Assembly (NCBI RefSeq): GCF_000025485.1
Contig: NC_013852.1
Coordinates: forward strand, 1 to 64,000
Reading direction: 5' to 3'
DNA from: Allochromatium vinosum DSM 180
Lineage (GTDB): Bacteria; Pseudomonadota; Gammaproteobacteria; Chromatiales; Chromatiaceae
Length of the DNA: 64,000 nt
Position 1 is the first letter of the stretch. Every line of letters begins with the position of its first letter. The position numbers and the translations under genes were made by a program. Below, piece by piece: positions 42,001 through 51,461 of the stretch. The notes beneath the pieces were generated by a model. The model saw only the letters and a list, made by a program, of their open reading frames with translations, made no database searches and was not told the origin of the DNA.

Positions 42001-42448
42001 GGCGGCCTTGAAGGTGATCGCCCAACGTCCAAGCGCGCTGACACGCGCCGATCTGCGCGCACTGCGCCTGGAATTGGATAAACTGGGCTACTCCGAGGCC
42101 AATCTACGCCGTGCTTGGCAGGAGGCGAAGAACGAGGAGATCGCCGCCTCGATCATCGGCTTCATCCGGCAGGCGGCTATCGGCGATGCCCTGGTACCCT
42201 TTGAGGAGCGCGTTCGCGCCGCCACGCAGCGGCTGATGTCCAAGCACGCCTGGACCGATCCGCAACGCCAGTGGATTCAGCGCATCGCCAAGCAGATCGA
42301 GCGCGAGTTGGTGGTCGATCGAGAGGCGCTGGACCGCGAGCCGTTCGCGGGCTTTGGAGGATTCAAGCGCCTCAATACTGTTTTCGACGGCCAGATTGAG
42401 GCCGTTCTGACCGAATTTAGCGAAGAAGTGTGGAGAAAGACCGCGTGA
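39062..42448 (+). CDS. hsdR: Type I restriction enzyme, HsdR subunit
   Basis: 1128 residues. N-terminal ~130 residues resemble DUF4145; residues ~150-245 are a Glu/Arg/Ala-rich coiled coil. The nuclease part holds LGTVEAKRKRKN (PD-ExK type). The SF2 motor follows: ATGTGKTKLSIALL (Walker A), IMIDECHRG (Walker B, DECH), GLTATPAL, and TTGVDVPAITNLVFLRRVNSR...QMLGRATR (motifs V/VI). The C-terminal ~250 residues are the EcoEI-like end. It overlaps hsdM, so HsdR, M and S are made from one transcript. Confidence 0.95.
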   Translation: MTELTSSNFSFLRSYEHQLDRLGALAERYFADDPNTCLMKLRQFGEELGRQTAARVGLLTSPEEPQSDLLRRLKLERAAPPEVMDLFHQLRIAGNRAAHAILDDHREALTALKIARQLAIWFHRSFGPEADFKPGPFRPPENPQAASQALIEELEQLRQERAGLLDAATQAREQSEAAARERESAEERAQRLAEERALWEHLAQEAEDAKNAALADLLKLQQEAESASTQVRQQQRKRAEQAAKWIDLDEKATRAIIDERLRARGWEADTQTLRYSQGARPTPGKAMAIAEWPTTSGPADYALFLGLQCLGTVEAKRKRKNVSSSLDQAERYARDIQLDANEAKPVGGPWSDYQVPFVFSTNGRPYLKQLETHSGIWFRDVRKSTNLSRALADWPTPDGLKAMMEIDIEAAEQSLRTQGMDFGFALRLYQQNAIEAVESRLAHGVRLMLVAMATGTGKTKLSIALLYRLLTAKRFRRVCFVVDRSALGEQTGSEFASTRVVGTKTFADIFDIKGLETTAPEPETKVHICTIQGLVRRVLYNEDPADVPPVDQYDLIMIDECHRGYLLDRELSDGELNFRSEADYISKYRRVLEHFDAVKIGLTATPALHTVEIFGDPIYTYSYREAVVDGHLIDHEPPIRIVTELAQNGIHFEPGQSVHLLNTKTGEIELAHLPDQVDFEVEAFNKRVITENFNKVVTQELAKHIDPALPGKTLIFAATDAHADIVVEQLKLAFKEQYGEIEDAAIRKITGSVDKVGKLIREYRNDDLPKIAVTVDLLTTGVDVPAITNLVFLRRVNSRILYAQMLGRATRRCDEIGKETFRIFDAVDLYANLQALSDMRPVVVNPSISLEQLFAELASVEDDEHRAEIRDQILVKLRRRLSRFTDEARLKYQQETGETPEDTLKRLADNPLAETAAWVAERPNIGPLLDWTPESGPVLVPISTHDDQVIDVTRGYGEAAKPEDFLEGFVGYIRNNLNQVAALKVIAQRPSALTRADLRALRLELDKLGYSEANLRRAWQEAKNEEIAASIIGFIRQAAIGDALVPFEERVRAATQRLMSKHAWTDPQRQWIQRIAKQIERELVVDREALDREPFAGFGGFKRLNTVFDGQIEAVLTEFSEEVWRKTA

Positions 42449-43908
42449 GCGAAACCGTGACCCGCGACATCGTCGCCAAGCTCTGGAACCTGTGCCATAT
42501 CCTGCGCGACGACGGCGTGACCTATAACGAGTACGTCACGGAGCTGACCTTTCTGCTCTTTCTCAAGATGATGCGGGAGACCGGACACGAGAGCCGTTTG
42601 CCGCTGGGCTATCGCTGGGAAGAACTCGCCAGCCGCACGGGCCTGGACCAGCTTGAGTATTACCGCGACCTGCTGCTCAATCTGGGCAGCACCAAGAAGA
42701 CCCACGATCAGACGATCCTGTCGATCTTCGCCGACGCCAACACCAAGCTCCGCAAGCCCGCCAATCTCAAGGCGCTGACCACGGCCATCGACAAGCTCGA
42801 CTGGTTCGAGGCGCGTGAAGAGGGTTTGGGCAACCTCTACGAAGGTCTGCTGGAGAAGAACGCCGCCGAGAAGAAGTCCGGCGCCGGGCAGTATTTCACT
42901 CCGCGCCCGCTGATCGACTGTCTGGTCCGGCTGATGAAGCCCAAGCCCGGCGAGGTCATCCAAGACCCGGCAGCGGGCACCGGCGGCTTTCTGGTTGCTG
43001 CTGACCATTACATGAAACAGAACGACAAGTTCTTCGATCTCGACGAGAAAGAGATCCTGTTCCAGCAGTACAGCGCCTACAAGGGCGCTGAACTGGTGCC
43101 CGACGCTCACCGCCTGTGCCTGATGAACCTGATTTTGCATGGCATCGAGGGGACGGTGACATGCTCCGATACGCTCTCGCCGGATGGGCTGGCACTCGGC
43201 AAGGCCGATCTGATCCTCAGTAATCCGCCGTTCGGCACCAAGAAGGGCGGCGGGAAGCCGAATCGGGCTGATTTCTCGATCACGAGCGATACATCGAACA
43301 AGCAGTTGGCATTCGTCGAGCATATTGTCCGGGCGCTCAAGAAAGGCGGACGTGCCGCTGTGGTCGTGCCCGATAACGTGCTGTTCGAGGACAACACCGG
43401 GCGACGGCTACGGACTTGGATGATGGAGCTTTGCGACCTGCATACCATCCTGCGCCTGCCGACCGGCATCTTCTACGCTCAGGGCGTCAAGACCAACGTG
43501 CTGTTCTTCACGCGCGGCCAGACCGACAAGGCCAATACCGAGTCCGTCTGGGTGTATGACCTGCGCGCGAACATGCCCGCCTTCGGCAAGACCCGCCCGC
43601 TGACCGTGAAGGACTTCGAGGAGTTCGAAGCGGCTTTCGGTAATGATCCTTACGGCAAGGCCGAGCGCACCGACCAGGGCGAAAGCGGGCGCTTCCGTTG
43701 CTTCACGCGCGAGAAGATCAAGGAACGCAACGACAACCTCGACATTGCGTGGTTGCGCGATGAGAACGACGACATCGAGGAGCGGCTGACCGAGCCGGAG
43801 GATATTGCGGCGGCCATCATGGGCCATCTGCGCGCGGCGTTGGAAGAGATTGAGGGATTGACGGAGGAGATCGAGGTGGAGGCTTTGGTGCCGGAGGAGG
43901 CGGCGTGA
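42445..43908 (+). CDS. hsdM: Type I DNA methyltransferase, HsdM subunit
   Basis: About 487 residues from the GTG that overlaps the hsdR stop (GTGA), with GGAG 9 nt upstream; another GTG 15 nt earlier is possible. HsdM_N helical part, then GQYFTPRPLIDCLV, DPAAGTGGFLVAA (SAM-binding motif I), and LSNPPFGTKKGGG (NPPF, catalytic motif IV of N6-adenine methyltransferases). The sequence appears intact throughout. It overlaps hsdS by a GTGA. Confidence 0.95.
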   Translation: MSETVTRDIVAKLWNLCHILRDDGVTYNEYVTELTFLLFLKMMRETGHESRLPLGYRWEELASRTGLDQLEYYRDLLLNLGSTKKTHDQTILSIFADANTKLRKPANLKALTTAIDKLDWFEAREEGLGNLYEGLLEKNAAEKKSGAGQYFTPRPLIDCLVRLMKPKPGEVIQDPAAGTGGFLVAADHYMKQNDKFFDLDEKEILFQQYSAYKGAELVPDAHRLCLMNLILHGIEGTVTCSDTLSPDGLALGKADLILSNPPFGTKKGGGKPNRADFSITSDTSNKQLAFVEHIVRALKKGGRAAVVVPDNVLFEDNTGRRLRTWMMELCDLHTILRLPTGIFYAQGVKTNVLFFTRGQTDKANTESVWVYDLRANMPAFGKTRPLTVKDFEEFEAAFGNDPYGKAERTDQGESGRFRCFTREKIKERNDNLDIAWLRDENDDIEERLTEPEDIAAAIMGHLRAALEEIEGLTEEIEVEALVPEEAA

Positions 43909-45251
43909 GTTTTAGTCACGATGTTGAAGACTTGGTCGCGGACTCGAATGATCGTCTGCACGCTACTGCTGACTGGTGGGAGCGAGTCCCATTAGGGGAT
44001 GTCTGTGACATTTTGAACGGATTTCCATTCAAATCCCAACACTTTAACAACAGTGAAGGTGCACCAGTAATTCGTATTCGTGATGTAACCTCTGGGTTTT
44101 GCAAAACTTTCTACAGTGGGGATATTCCGGTAGGTTACTGGGTGGAACCTTTTGACATGGTGGTCGGTATGGACGGCGATTTCAATTGTCGTCTTTGGTC
44201 TTCAGAGCGCAGCTTGCTCAATCAGCGTGTTTGCAAGCTGACGCCGCATGAGGATTTTTTGGATAAGAAATTTCTTTCCTACGTTCTTCCTGCCTACTTG
44301 CGCCTGATAAACGATCATACTCATTCCATAACCGTAAAGCATTTGTCATCAAAGACAATTGCAAAGATACCATTTCCTCTACCGCCACTTGCCGAACAAC
44401 GCCGCATCGTCGCCAAGCTGGATCGCCTCTTCGAGCGTACCCGTCGTGCGCGTGAGGAGCTATCGCATATTCCGCGACTGATCGAGAATTACAAGAAAGC
44501 GATTTTGGTGGCGGCTTTTCGCGGGGATTTGACGAAGGATTGGCGTGAAAAGAGGGGGTTGCCAATGCCTAAAGAAGTTAAGCTTGGCGAGGTGGCCAAA
44601 AAATTATCTTATGGTACTTCTGCAAAATCTTCTAAATCTGGAGATGTCCCTGTTCTTAGAATGGGTAATATTCAGAATATGCGTATAGATTGGAAGGATC
44701 TTGTTTACACATCAGATGTCGAAGAAATTGAAAAATATAGCTTAAATGCTGGCGATGTGCTTTTTAATCGAACAAACAGTCCTGAGCTTGTTGGCAAAAC
44801 CGCTATTTATAAAGGCGAGAGACCTGCTATTTATGCGGGCTATCTGATAAAAATAAAATGTGGAAATCGATTGGTTCCCGAATACTTGAACTACTGCCTT
44901 AATAGTCCATTAGGGCGATCTTATTGTTGGCGCGTTAAATCGGATGGCGTCAGTCAGTCTAATATAAATGCTAAAAAACTTGCAGATTTTTCATTTTTGC
45001 TGCCAACGCATGATGAGCAGAAAGAGATTGTTTTTCGCATCGAAAAAACGCTAGATTGGCTAGATTCTTTGGTAATAGAGGAACGACAAGCTTCGCACCT
45101 CCTCGATCACCTTGACCAAGCTAACCTCGCTAAAGCCTTTCGTGGCGAGCTGGTTCCGCAAGATCCGAGTGATGAGCCAGCATCGGTGTTACTTGAGCAG
45201 ATTTACGCGGATCGTGAAAAGCAGGTAAAGATTCGGAAAAATAAAAATTGA
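43905..45251 (+). CDS. hsdS: Type I specificity subunit HsdS
   Basis: 448 residues with two target-recognition domains separated by a conserved helix, LAEQRRIVAKLDRLFERTRRAREELSHI; a similar helix closes the protein (EKTLDWLDSLVIEERQASHL...LDQANLAKAFRGELV). GTG start, overlapping hsdM. The second recognition domain (about 44.56-45.10 kb) is noticeably AT-richer than the first half and than hsdRM, suggesting it was exchanged, which would alter the DNA sequence recognised. Confidence 0.92.
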   Translation: MSFSHDVEDLVADSNDRLHATADWWERVPLGDVCDILNGFPFKSQHFNNSEGAPVIRIRDVTSGFCKTFYSGDIPVGYWVEPFDMVVGMDGDFNCRLWSSERSLLNQRVCKLTPHEDFLDKKFLSYVLPAYLRLINDHTHSITVKHLSSKTIAKIPFPLPPLAEQRRIVAKLDRLFERTRRAREELSHIPRLIENYKKAILVAAFRGDLTKDWREKRGLPMPKEVKLGEVAKKLSYGTSAKSSKSGDVPVLRMGNIQNMRIDWKDLVYTSDVEEIEKYSLNAGDVLFNRTNSPELVGKTAIYKGERPAIYAGYLIKIKCGNRLVPEYLNYCLNSPLGRSYCWRVKSDGVSQSNINAKKLADFSFLLPTHDEQKEIVFRIEKTLDWLDSLVIEERQASHLLDHLDQANLAKAFRGELVPQDPSDEPASVLLEQIYADREKQVKIRKNKN

Positions 45252-45269
45252 TAATTTATATCGCAAGCT

Positions 45270-46181
45270 ATGGCCAATATAACAGCAAACATATCAATAA
45301 ATTTTGATAAACCATTGACTGCTTATGTTTTAGTTATGGGCGGCTGGTATCCTACCTGCTTTACTCCAAGCGGAGTTGTTTTGCTAGATAGATGCGTGTT
45401 AAGCAAGCTATATCTTTTGAAGCAAAAAGGCATTCAGATTAAAAGTGAAAGAGATCATCACAACAAATACTGGCTAAACTTTTTGAATCGTTCTGATTTG
45501 ATTTTAAATCCTGTTTTGTGCGAAATTGAAAGTCAATATAGGAGGCATCCAATTTTTTCAGAATTTCGTTTTAGTTTTGACAATGCATGCGAACTTATTA
45601 AATCTGTTCTGCCTGAATCGAAAATCATTAGTTACGATGATATAAATTATTTTGCAGCTTTCGAGGCTATTTCTGAAAGATCAAATAGATTTTCAAAAGA
45701 AAGCCAGTTTCTTGTTGATGTTTCTCAGTTATTGAAAAATAGAACTTCCAAGAAAAAAATCATTGAAATAGAAAATAAGATAGTTGAAGTTTATAAAAGT
45801 TGCGGATTGAACGGTTTTTCGATAGCTTTAATCTTGGCGCTATCTTGCCTTTACGAAAAAGAAGATGGAAGTCAACCGCTGATAGGTAGAAAAATAATAA
45901 AGCCTAAAGAAAATTACTCCGAATTAGATGCTTACAATTCTTTATCTGATATTTTTGCTTTAGAAATTTTGGCTTTGTCTAATGGGTTGGGTTCAAGCAC
46001 TTTATCCTACTGTACTAGAGATAAAAATCTTGCTGCTTTATGGTGTTCTTTAAAATTAACTCCAGGCGTATGGAGTAATGGCGTAAGTAAATTGGAATTT
46101 TTGATTGATGATAAATTATTTCCAAGGCTATCAAATGAAAGAATAGCTGAACTAAAAGAAAGAATAGAAAACAGCATTTGA
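45270..46181 (+). CDS. AT-rich passenger gene, possible PIN-like protein
   Basis: 303 residues. The gene is strikingly AT-rich against its GC-rich setting, with many AAA/ATT codons: a sign of recent transfer. The protein starts with hydrophobic strand VVLLDRCVLSKLYLL and has acidic residues in SDIFALEILALSNG and YCTRDKNLAALWCSL; this spacing of Asp and Glu around short strands is PIN-like, but the match is weak. It starts 18 nt after hsdS and stops 11 nt before the end of the opposed helicase gene. It might be a defence effector travelling with the HsdS exchange. No family was recognised with certainty. Confidence 0.6.
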   Translation: MANITANISINFDKPLTAYVLVMGGWYPTCFTPSGVVLLDRCVLSKLYLLKQKGIQIKSERDHHNKYWLNFLNRSDLILNPVLCEIESQYRRHPIFSEFRFSFDNACELIKSVLPESKIISYDDINYFAAFEAISERSNRFSKESQFLVDVSQLLKNRTSKKKIIEIENKIVEVYKSCGLNGFSIALILALSCLYEKEDGSQPLIGRKIIKPKENYSELDAYNSLSDIFALEILALSNGLGSSTLSYCTRDKNLAALWCSLKLTPGVWSNGVSKLEFLIDDKLFPRLSNERIAELKERIENSI

Positions 46182-46192
46182 ATTTGATAGTT

Positions 46193-49100
46193 TTAATTTG
46201 TATCTCTGTATTCAATCTCCGCCAACACCAACTCCCACCGCTCACACCGTAACCCCTCATCCCCCTTCGCCGTCCTGACCAACACCGCCGCCACCCGCAC
46301 CGTCACGATCTCCCCGACTGGCGGCTGGAACTTCGCCGCCATCCGCGCGACCACAACCCCGTGGCGATCGCCCAACTCCCAGCCCGGCTGTCCGTCGCGC
46401 CGGTTCATCGGACGCAGTTCGAGCGGATCGCCGACCTCCAGGGCCGCCAGCGCCCGATGGATCGGCGCATTCGGGGCGAATCGGCCCGGCCAGTCCAGAT
46501 AGACCATCGAGGGATCGGCGACCCAGATCCGGTGATCCAGCCCTGGTTCCAACTCCGGCACCGTCGGTCGCGTGCGCAAGGCCAGCCCCTCGGTCGCGCG
46601 CACGAAGGGATGCCGCCCGTCCAGCCGCTCGCACAGCGTCAGACTGCGCCGCGCGCGGGTCATGGCCACATAGTAGAGCCGGCGTTCGTCGTCCCCGCTC
46701 GACCAGCCCCCGCCATCGAGGATGAGCACATGGTCGAACTCCAGTCCCTTGGCGCGGTGCGCGGTCATCAGCACCATCGGGCCATTGGCCCTGGACTCGG
46801 CCATCGTCCGGCCCCCGCTGCCGAACTCGTATAGCGCCTCGATCAGATCCTCGACGACGCGCCGACCTTCGGGCGCGGCTGATTCGGTCTCGGCGATGAA
46901 CTGGGCCAGCGCGGCGCGAAAGGGATGCTCGATCAGTCCGTCAACCGGGAGGCCGTAACGGCGTCGGAACCAGCGCGAGAGGGTACGGGCGCGCACGAGC
47001 ACCCGGCGCTTGGCCGTGCGGCGCTGTTCGCCGCGCAGCAGATCGAGCAGCCCGTGGCCTTCGCGCGTGCGATGGAGGTCCGGCTGATGGTCGTCACGCA
47101 GCAGCCGCACCGGGACACCGCGCCGTCGGCAGAGCGCGGCCAGCGGCTCCAGGTCTTTCCACTGCCGCGCGATCACCGCGAAGCGCCCCCAGCGTCCTTC
47201 GGGCGTGGTGTCCTCGACCGCATAGAGACGCTGAAGCTCGGCCAGCGCGATCTGGGCTTCGAGCCGGGGATCGGCGGAGACGTCGAGCACCTGCACCCGT
47301 CCGCCCGTGACCGGATCACGCTCTTCCAGGTCGCCGCCGGCCGGTCGCTCGCGTCGGGCGTGGTCGATGCGAATCGCTTCGTCCGTCTTCATCCGGTCGC
47401 GCGCCGGGGCGATGACGCGGTTGGAGCAGGCGATGATGTGACGGGTCGAGCGGTAGTTTTCGATCAGCTGATGGCGGCGGGCCTGGTAGTCGGTCTCGAA
47501 CTGGCGGATGAAGCGCATATCGGCCCCGCCGAAGGCATAGATGTTCTGGTCGTCGTCGCCCACGGCCATCAGCGACAGGCGATCCTCTTCACTGTCGAGC
47601 GCGCGCCCGGCCACGGCGCTGATGAGGTCGTAATGCTCGCCGTTGATGTCCTGATACTCGTCGATCAGCAGGAAGCGCAGTCCGGCCAAGAGCCGATCCC
47701 GCTCGGTCGATTCGCTGACATCCTCGCGCTCGGCCTGTTTCAGCCGCGCCGTGGCCTGGCGCAGCACGGTCGTGAAGTCGATCTTCTCACCGCGTTCCAG
47801 GGCCACGGCGTAGCTGGTGCCGGTCAGGCGCATGGCCAGACCATGCACCGTCTGCACGCTGACGCCGACGGCTTCCGGCCCGACCAGCGCCCAGAGCCGG
47901 TGGCGGATCTCGGAGACCGCCGATCGGTTGTAGGCGAGCACCATGATGTCCTGCGGATGGGCCATGCCCTGGCGCAACAGCCACGCGACCCTATGCACGA
48001 TCACGCGCGTCTTACCCGAGCCGGGACCGGCGAGCACCAACAGACTGCCCTCGGGCGGGGCGGCGACGATGGCTTGCTGGGCGGGGTTGCGCAGATCGAC
48101 CAGGATGCGCCGATGAGCCGCTTCCGAGGTCGCGATCTCCAGGATCTCCTTGCGTCCGGCGAAATGGCGGCGGATGAACTCGCCGCGTTCCAGGCGGAAG
48201 TAATCGGCGATGAACTGCATCGCGGCCTGGACCTTGACCGCCCCGAGCCGCGCGTACTCGCCCATGACGTGCACCTGAACGATCTTGTCGCGGTAGTGCA
48301 GGTCGAGTTCGGCGTAATCGCCCTTGCTGAACTGGCGGCGGCGGGCCTCGCTGTTGAGCGTGATGTTCATCGCCGAGCGGAAGAGCGCCTTGCCGCGCGA
48401 AAGTTTGAGGACTTCGTTGGCGTCCAGATAGAGCAGGGCGGACGAGAGCGCCCGGTCCCAATCCTTGATCTCCAGATCCTGGAGCGTGAGATCCCCTTTC
48501 AAAGAGTCCTCAAGGTCACGCTGCTTGAACACCACCTGTAGGTTGTTGCCCTGGCGGACGCGATAGACATACTCGACCAGCGCCTGAGCGAAGCGTCGGC
48601 GGCGCTCGCTGATCAACTCGATCGAACTCCAGGGGCGCAGCAGTTTGATGTAGCGGTTGTCGGCCCCGGCCGGGCGCAGCTTCAGGAAGGCCCGTTGTCC
48701 GTCGCCGTCTCCGTCGCCAAAGGCTTCAGCGAAGGACTTGAGCAGGCGTGTCAGGCGCTGGGGATCGAGGTCGGTGTGCGTCTCGCGGCGCAGGGTGTCG
48801 CAGAGGCGGCGCACATTGAGGATCTGCCACCCTTCATCCTGGTCGGCGTCCGGCGCGGCCTCGCGCAACTGCGCAATCAGGGCCGTTTCCAGGCGCGTGA
48901 GTTCGTCGAGCCGGTCGCGCGTGGCCGGGTCGCGATAGAGGGTGACGCCGATCTCGGTTTCGTTGGCGAGCAGTCCCCATTGGTCGAGCTCGCGCAGCAT
49001 GGCCCGGAGCCGGCGCGAATCCAGCCCGGTGGCCAGCATGAGATCGTCGGTCGAGCGGCTTTCATCGTCTCCGGCCTCGATCAGTTCGCGCAGGATGGCT

Positions 49101-51340
49101 TCATAGGGCGCAATCTCGGTCTGAGGGCCGAGCCGCTTGCGCAGTATCGCCACAGCCTCATCGAGGGCCGTGACCCGCAGACTGCCGGGAAAGACGCGGG
49201 TGTGGTTCTCCTGCCGCTCCAGCAGGCGCGCTTCCTCCAGCCAGGCGATGGCGATGCGGACCTTGGTGTCGGCCTGCCGGTCGTCGGCCTCGATGCGGTG
49301 TGACTCCGGGGTCTCCAGCAGGATTTCGCCCGTGGTGACGACCACCTCGCCCTCGCTGCGATCCTTGCGCTCGATGGCCCGGATGGCCTTGAGAATGGCC
49401 CGGATGTCGTTCTGGCTCAGACGCGAGCGCTTGAGCAGGTTGAACTGGATGTCGAGATCGGCATCATCGTAGAGCAGCACGCATTGGGCCGGCTCCTGAT
49501 CGCGCCCGGCGCGTCCGGCCTCCTGGATGTAGTTTTCCAGCGATCCCGGCGTGTCGAGATGGATCACCAGCCGCACATCGGGTTTGTCGACGCCCATGCC
49601 GAAGGCGTTGGTCGCGGCGATCACGCGCCGACGGCCGGCGATGAAATCCTCCTGCACCGCACGCTTGATGTCGGAATCCAGGCCGCCGTGGAAGTAGGCG
49701 CAGTCGATCCCGGCTTGCGTGAGAAATTCAGCGGTTTCCTGAGCCGTCTTCTGGCGGGCGCAGAAGATGATGGCGCCGCCCTCTTCGCGCAGCGCCTCTT
49801 TCAGCCGGCGCAGCACCTCACCAAGCTTGGCTTGGGCCGGAACCGCGTGCACCTCATAGACCAGATTGTCCCGGCTCACGCCGCCTTCGAGCCGGTCGAG
49901 TTCCAGGCCCAGCCGCTCGCGGAAGTGCGCGGCGATGTCGTCGACGACATCGGGCTTGGCGGTGGCGGTGAAGCCGAAGACCGGCGAACAGCGATCCTTC
50001 TGCGTGGCCTTGATGAACTTGGAGACGTAGAGATAGTCGGGCCGGAAGTCGTGGCCCCACTTCGACAGACAGTGCGCCTCGTCGAAGATCCAGGCGGCGA
50101 TCTCGCGGTGGCTGAGCGCCTGAGCGAAGGCGGTGCTACGGAATTGCTCGGGGGCGACGAAGATCAGCCCCAGATCGCCCAGCCGCAGCCGGTCGAGCAT
50201 GGCGCGGCGCTCGATGGGGGTCAGCATCCCATTGAGATAGCCGGCACAGGTGAGGCCGCGCGCGATCAGGTTATCGACCTGATCCTTCATCAGCGACTGC
50301 AACGGCGAGATCACCACCGTCAGCGCGCCGGTGCGCTCGTAGCGGGCCAGGGCCGGCAGCTGGAAGCACAGCGACTTGCCCCCGCCCGTGGGCAGGATCG
50401 CCAGTGTGGGTCGTCCGCCGAAGCCGTTCTCGACGATGGCCCGTTGCAGCGAGCGTCCGTCAGGCGTCGCGGGCTTGGTGCGAAAGCGGGTGATGCCGGG
50501 GAAGTAGAGGGGCAACAGCCGGTCGAGATCATGCTGTTCGCGGCACCAGGCGCACGCGGGATCGTCACAGGGCCGATCGCGTAAGGCGGCGATGGCCTCA
50601 CCGGTTTTGGGAAAGGCGTGCCGCACCCAGGACGGCAGGACTGAGTTTCCGCCCGCCACGCCGAGCCACGCCAGCGTATAGGCCAGCGGCTTGCGCCACG
50701 CGGGATCCGGGAGCCAGTCTGTAATAAGCCGGCGATGCGCCGTGAGACAGACCTGGTCCGCTGTCGCCCGTGTCCAGGCGGTCACAGTTTCCTCCAGCGA
50801 TGGCGGCGCGCTGTGGCGCACGGCGCGGAAGATCCGGGCCAGACCGGCGTTTTCCTCGCCGCCCATGAGCGCGTGCAGACACAGCAGCTCGTCGGGGGAT
50901 TCAGCCGCCCGCGCCTTCAGCGCCGCATACTCATCGCGGAAGAGTTGATAGGCCAGTTCCGCATCGCGCACCGGATCATTGCGCGAAGTGGTGCAGAGCC
51001 GATAGTCCTTGACCAGCTTGTGATAGGGATTGCGCGGGAAGGCGATCGGCGAGAGTTCGAGGGTGTCGATCAGCGGCAGGCGATGGAGGGCCAGATCGGG
51101 ATGGAGCACGGACAGCGCCGGTTGATCGAAGGCGATGATGTTGTGACCGAGCAGGCCGGTCGCCCCGTCGGTCAGCGCATCGACCTTGGCGACCAGACTC
51201 CGATCCTGGCCGGAAAGCTTCAGTCTCGCGCCCGTGTCGGGACGGTACAGGCCGATCTCGCGCAGCTTCAGCCGGTCGTGGCGGTCGGTTTCGATATCGA
51301 GGCAGAGCAAAGCGGGTTCGGAGGGCGCGGTCGGCTCCAT
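46193..51340 (-). CDS. Exonuclease-RecQ-UvrD triple fusion
   Basis: 1715 residues from an ATG with AGGAG 5 nt before it. Order: a DEDD-type 3'-5' exonuclease (LLCLDIETDRHDRLKL, GHNIIAFDQPAL, RDAELAYQLF); a RecQ helicase (ILPTGGGKSLCFQLPAL, WIFDEAHCLSKWGHDFRPDY, YIQEAGRAGRDQ); a long helical linker with winged-helix-like parts; a UvrD/Rep-type helicase (VLAGPGSGKTRVIVHRVA, LLIDEYQDINGEHY, GDDDQNIYAFGGA, MTAHRAKGLEFDHVLIL, YVAMTRARRSL); and a C-terminal beta-rich tail. It joins two motors with a nuclease, so DNA unwinding and trimming, in repair or in attack on foreign DNA, is likely. It converges on the AT-rich gene beside the Hsd operon. I know of RecQ proteins with this layout but no assigned function. 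Confidence 0.9.
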   Translation of the reverse strand: MEPTAPSEPALLCLDIETDRHDRLKLREIGLYRPDTGARLKLSGQDRSLVAKVDALTDGATGLLGHNIIAFDQPALSVLHPDLALHRLPLIDTLELSPIAFPRNPYHKLVKDYRLCTTSRNDPVRDAELAYQLFRDEYAALKARAAESPDELLCLHALMGGEENAGLARIFRAVRHSAPPSLEETVTAWTRATADQVCLTAHRRLITDWLPDPAWRKPLAYTLAWLGVAGGNSVLPSWVRHAFPKTGEAIAALRDRPCDDPACAWCREQHDLDRLLPLYFPGITRFRTKPATPDGRSLQRAIVENGFGGRPTLAILPTGGGKSLCFQLPALARYERTGALTVVISPLQSLMKDQVDNLIARGLTCAGYLNGMLTPIERRAMLDRLRLGDLGLIFVAPEQFRSTAFAQALSHREIAAWIFDEAHCLSKWGHDFRPDYLYVSKFIKATQKDRCSPVFGFTATAKPDVVDDIAAHFRERLGLELDRLEGGVSRDNLVYEVHAVPAQAKLGEVLRRLKEALREEGGAIIFCARQKTAQETAEFLTQAGIDCAYFHGGLDSDIKRAVQEDFIAGRRRVIAATNAFGMGVDKPDVRLVIHLDTPGSLENYIQEAGRAGRDQEPAQCVLLYDDADLDIQFNLLKRSRLSQNDIRAILKAIRAIERKDRSEGEVVVTTGEILLETPESHRIEADDRQADTKVRIAIAWLEEARLLERQENHTRVFPGSLRVTALDEAVAILRKRLGPQTEIAPYEAILRELIEAGDDESRSTDDLMLATGLDSRRLRAMLRELDQWGLLANETEIGVTLYRDPATRDRLDELTRLETALIAQLREAAPDADQDEGWQILNVRRLCDTLRRETHTDLDPQRLTRLLKSFAEAFGDGDGDGQRAFLKLRPAGADNRYIKLLRPWSSIELISERRRRFAQALVEYVYRVRQGNNLQVVFKQRDLEDSLKGDLTLQDLEIKDWDRALSSALLYLDANEVLKLSRGKALFRSAMNITLNSEARRRQFSKGDYAELDLHYRDKIVQVHVMGEYARLGAVKVQAAMQFIADYFRLERGEFIRRHFAGRKEILEIATSEAAHRRILVDLRNPAQQAIVAAPPEGSLLVLAGPGSGKTRVIVHRVAWLLRQGMAHPQDIMVLAYNRSAVSEIRHRLWALVGPEAVGVSVQTVHGLAMRLTGTSYAVALERGEKIDFTTVLRQATARLKQAEREDVSESTERDRLLAGLRFLLIDEYQDINGEHYDLISAVAGRALDSEEDRLSLMAVGDDDQNIYAFGGADMRFIRQFETDYQARRHQLIENYRSTRHIIACSNRVIAPARDRMKTDEAIRIDHARRERPAGGDLEERDPVTGGRVQVLDVSADPRLEAQIALAELQRLYAVEDTTPEGRWGRFAVIARQWKDLEPLAALCRRRGVPVRLLRDDHQPDLHRTREGHGLLDLLRGEQRRTAKRRVLVRARTLSRWFRRRYGLPVDGLIEHPFRAALAQFIAETESAAPEGRRVVEDLIEALYEFGSGGRTMAESRANGPMVLMTAHRAKGLEFDHVLILDGGGWSSGDDERRLYYVAMTRARRSLTLCERLDGRHPFVRATEGLALRTRPTVPELEPGLDHRIWVADPSMVYLDWPGRFAPNAPIHRALAALEVGDPLELRPMNRRDGQPGWELGDRHGVVVARMAAKFQPPVGEIVTVRVAAVLVRTAKGDEGLRCERWELVLAEIEYRDTN

Positions 51341-51461
51341 CCAGTCTCCTTGAGCAACGGGCAGGGTCCAGGCGATTTGTCTCAGGAATATTACAGGACG
51401 TGGCGTTGATGCGGCGATCGGGAGTACGATCCGCCGGACATCGCCCGCATCGAGGACTGCC

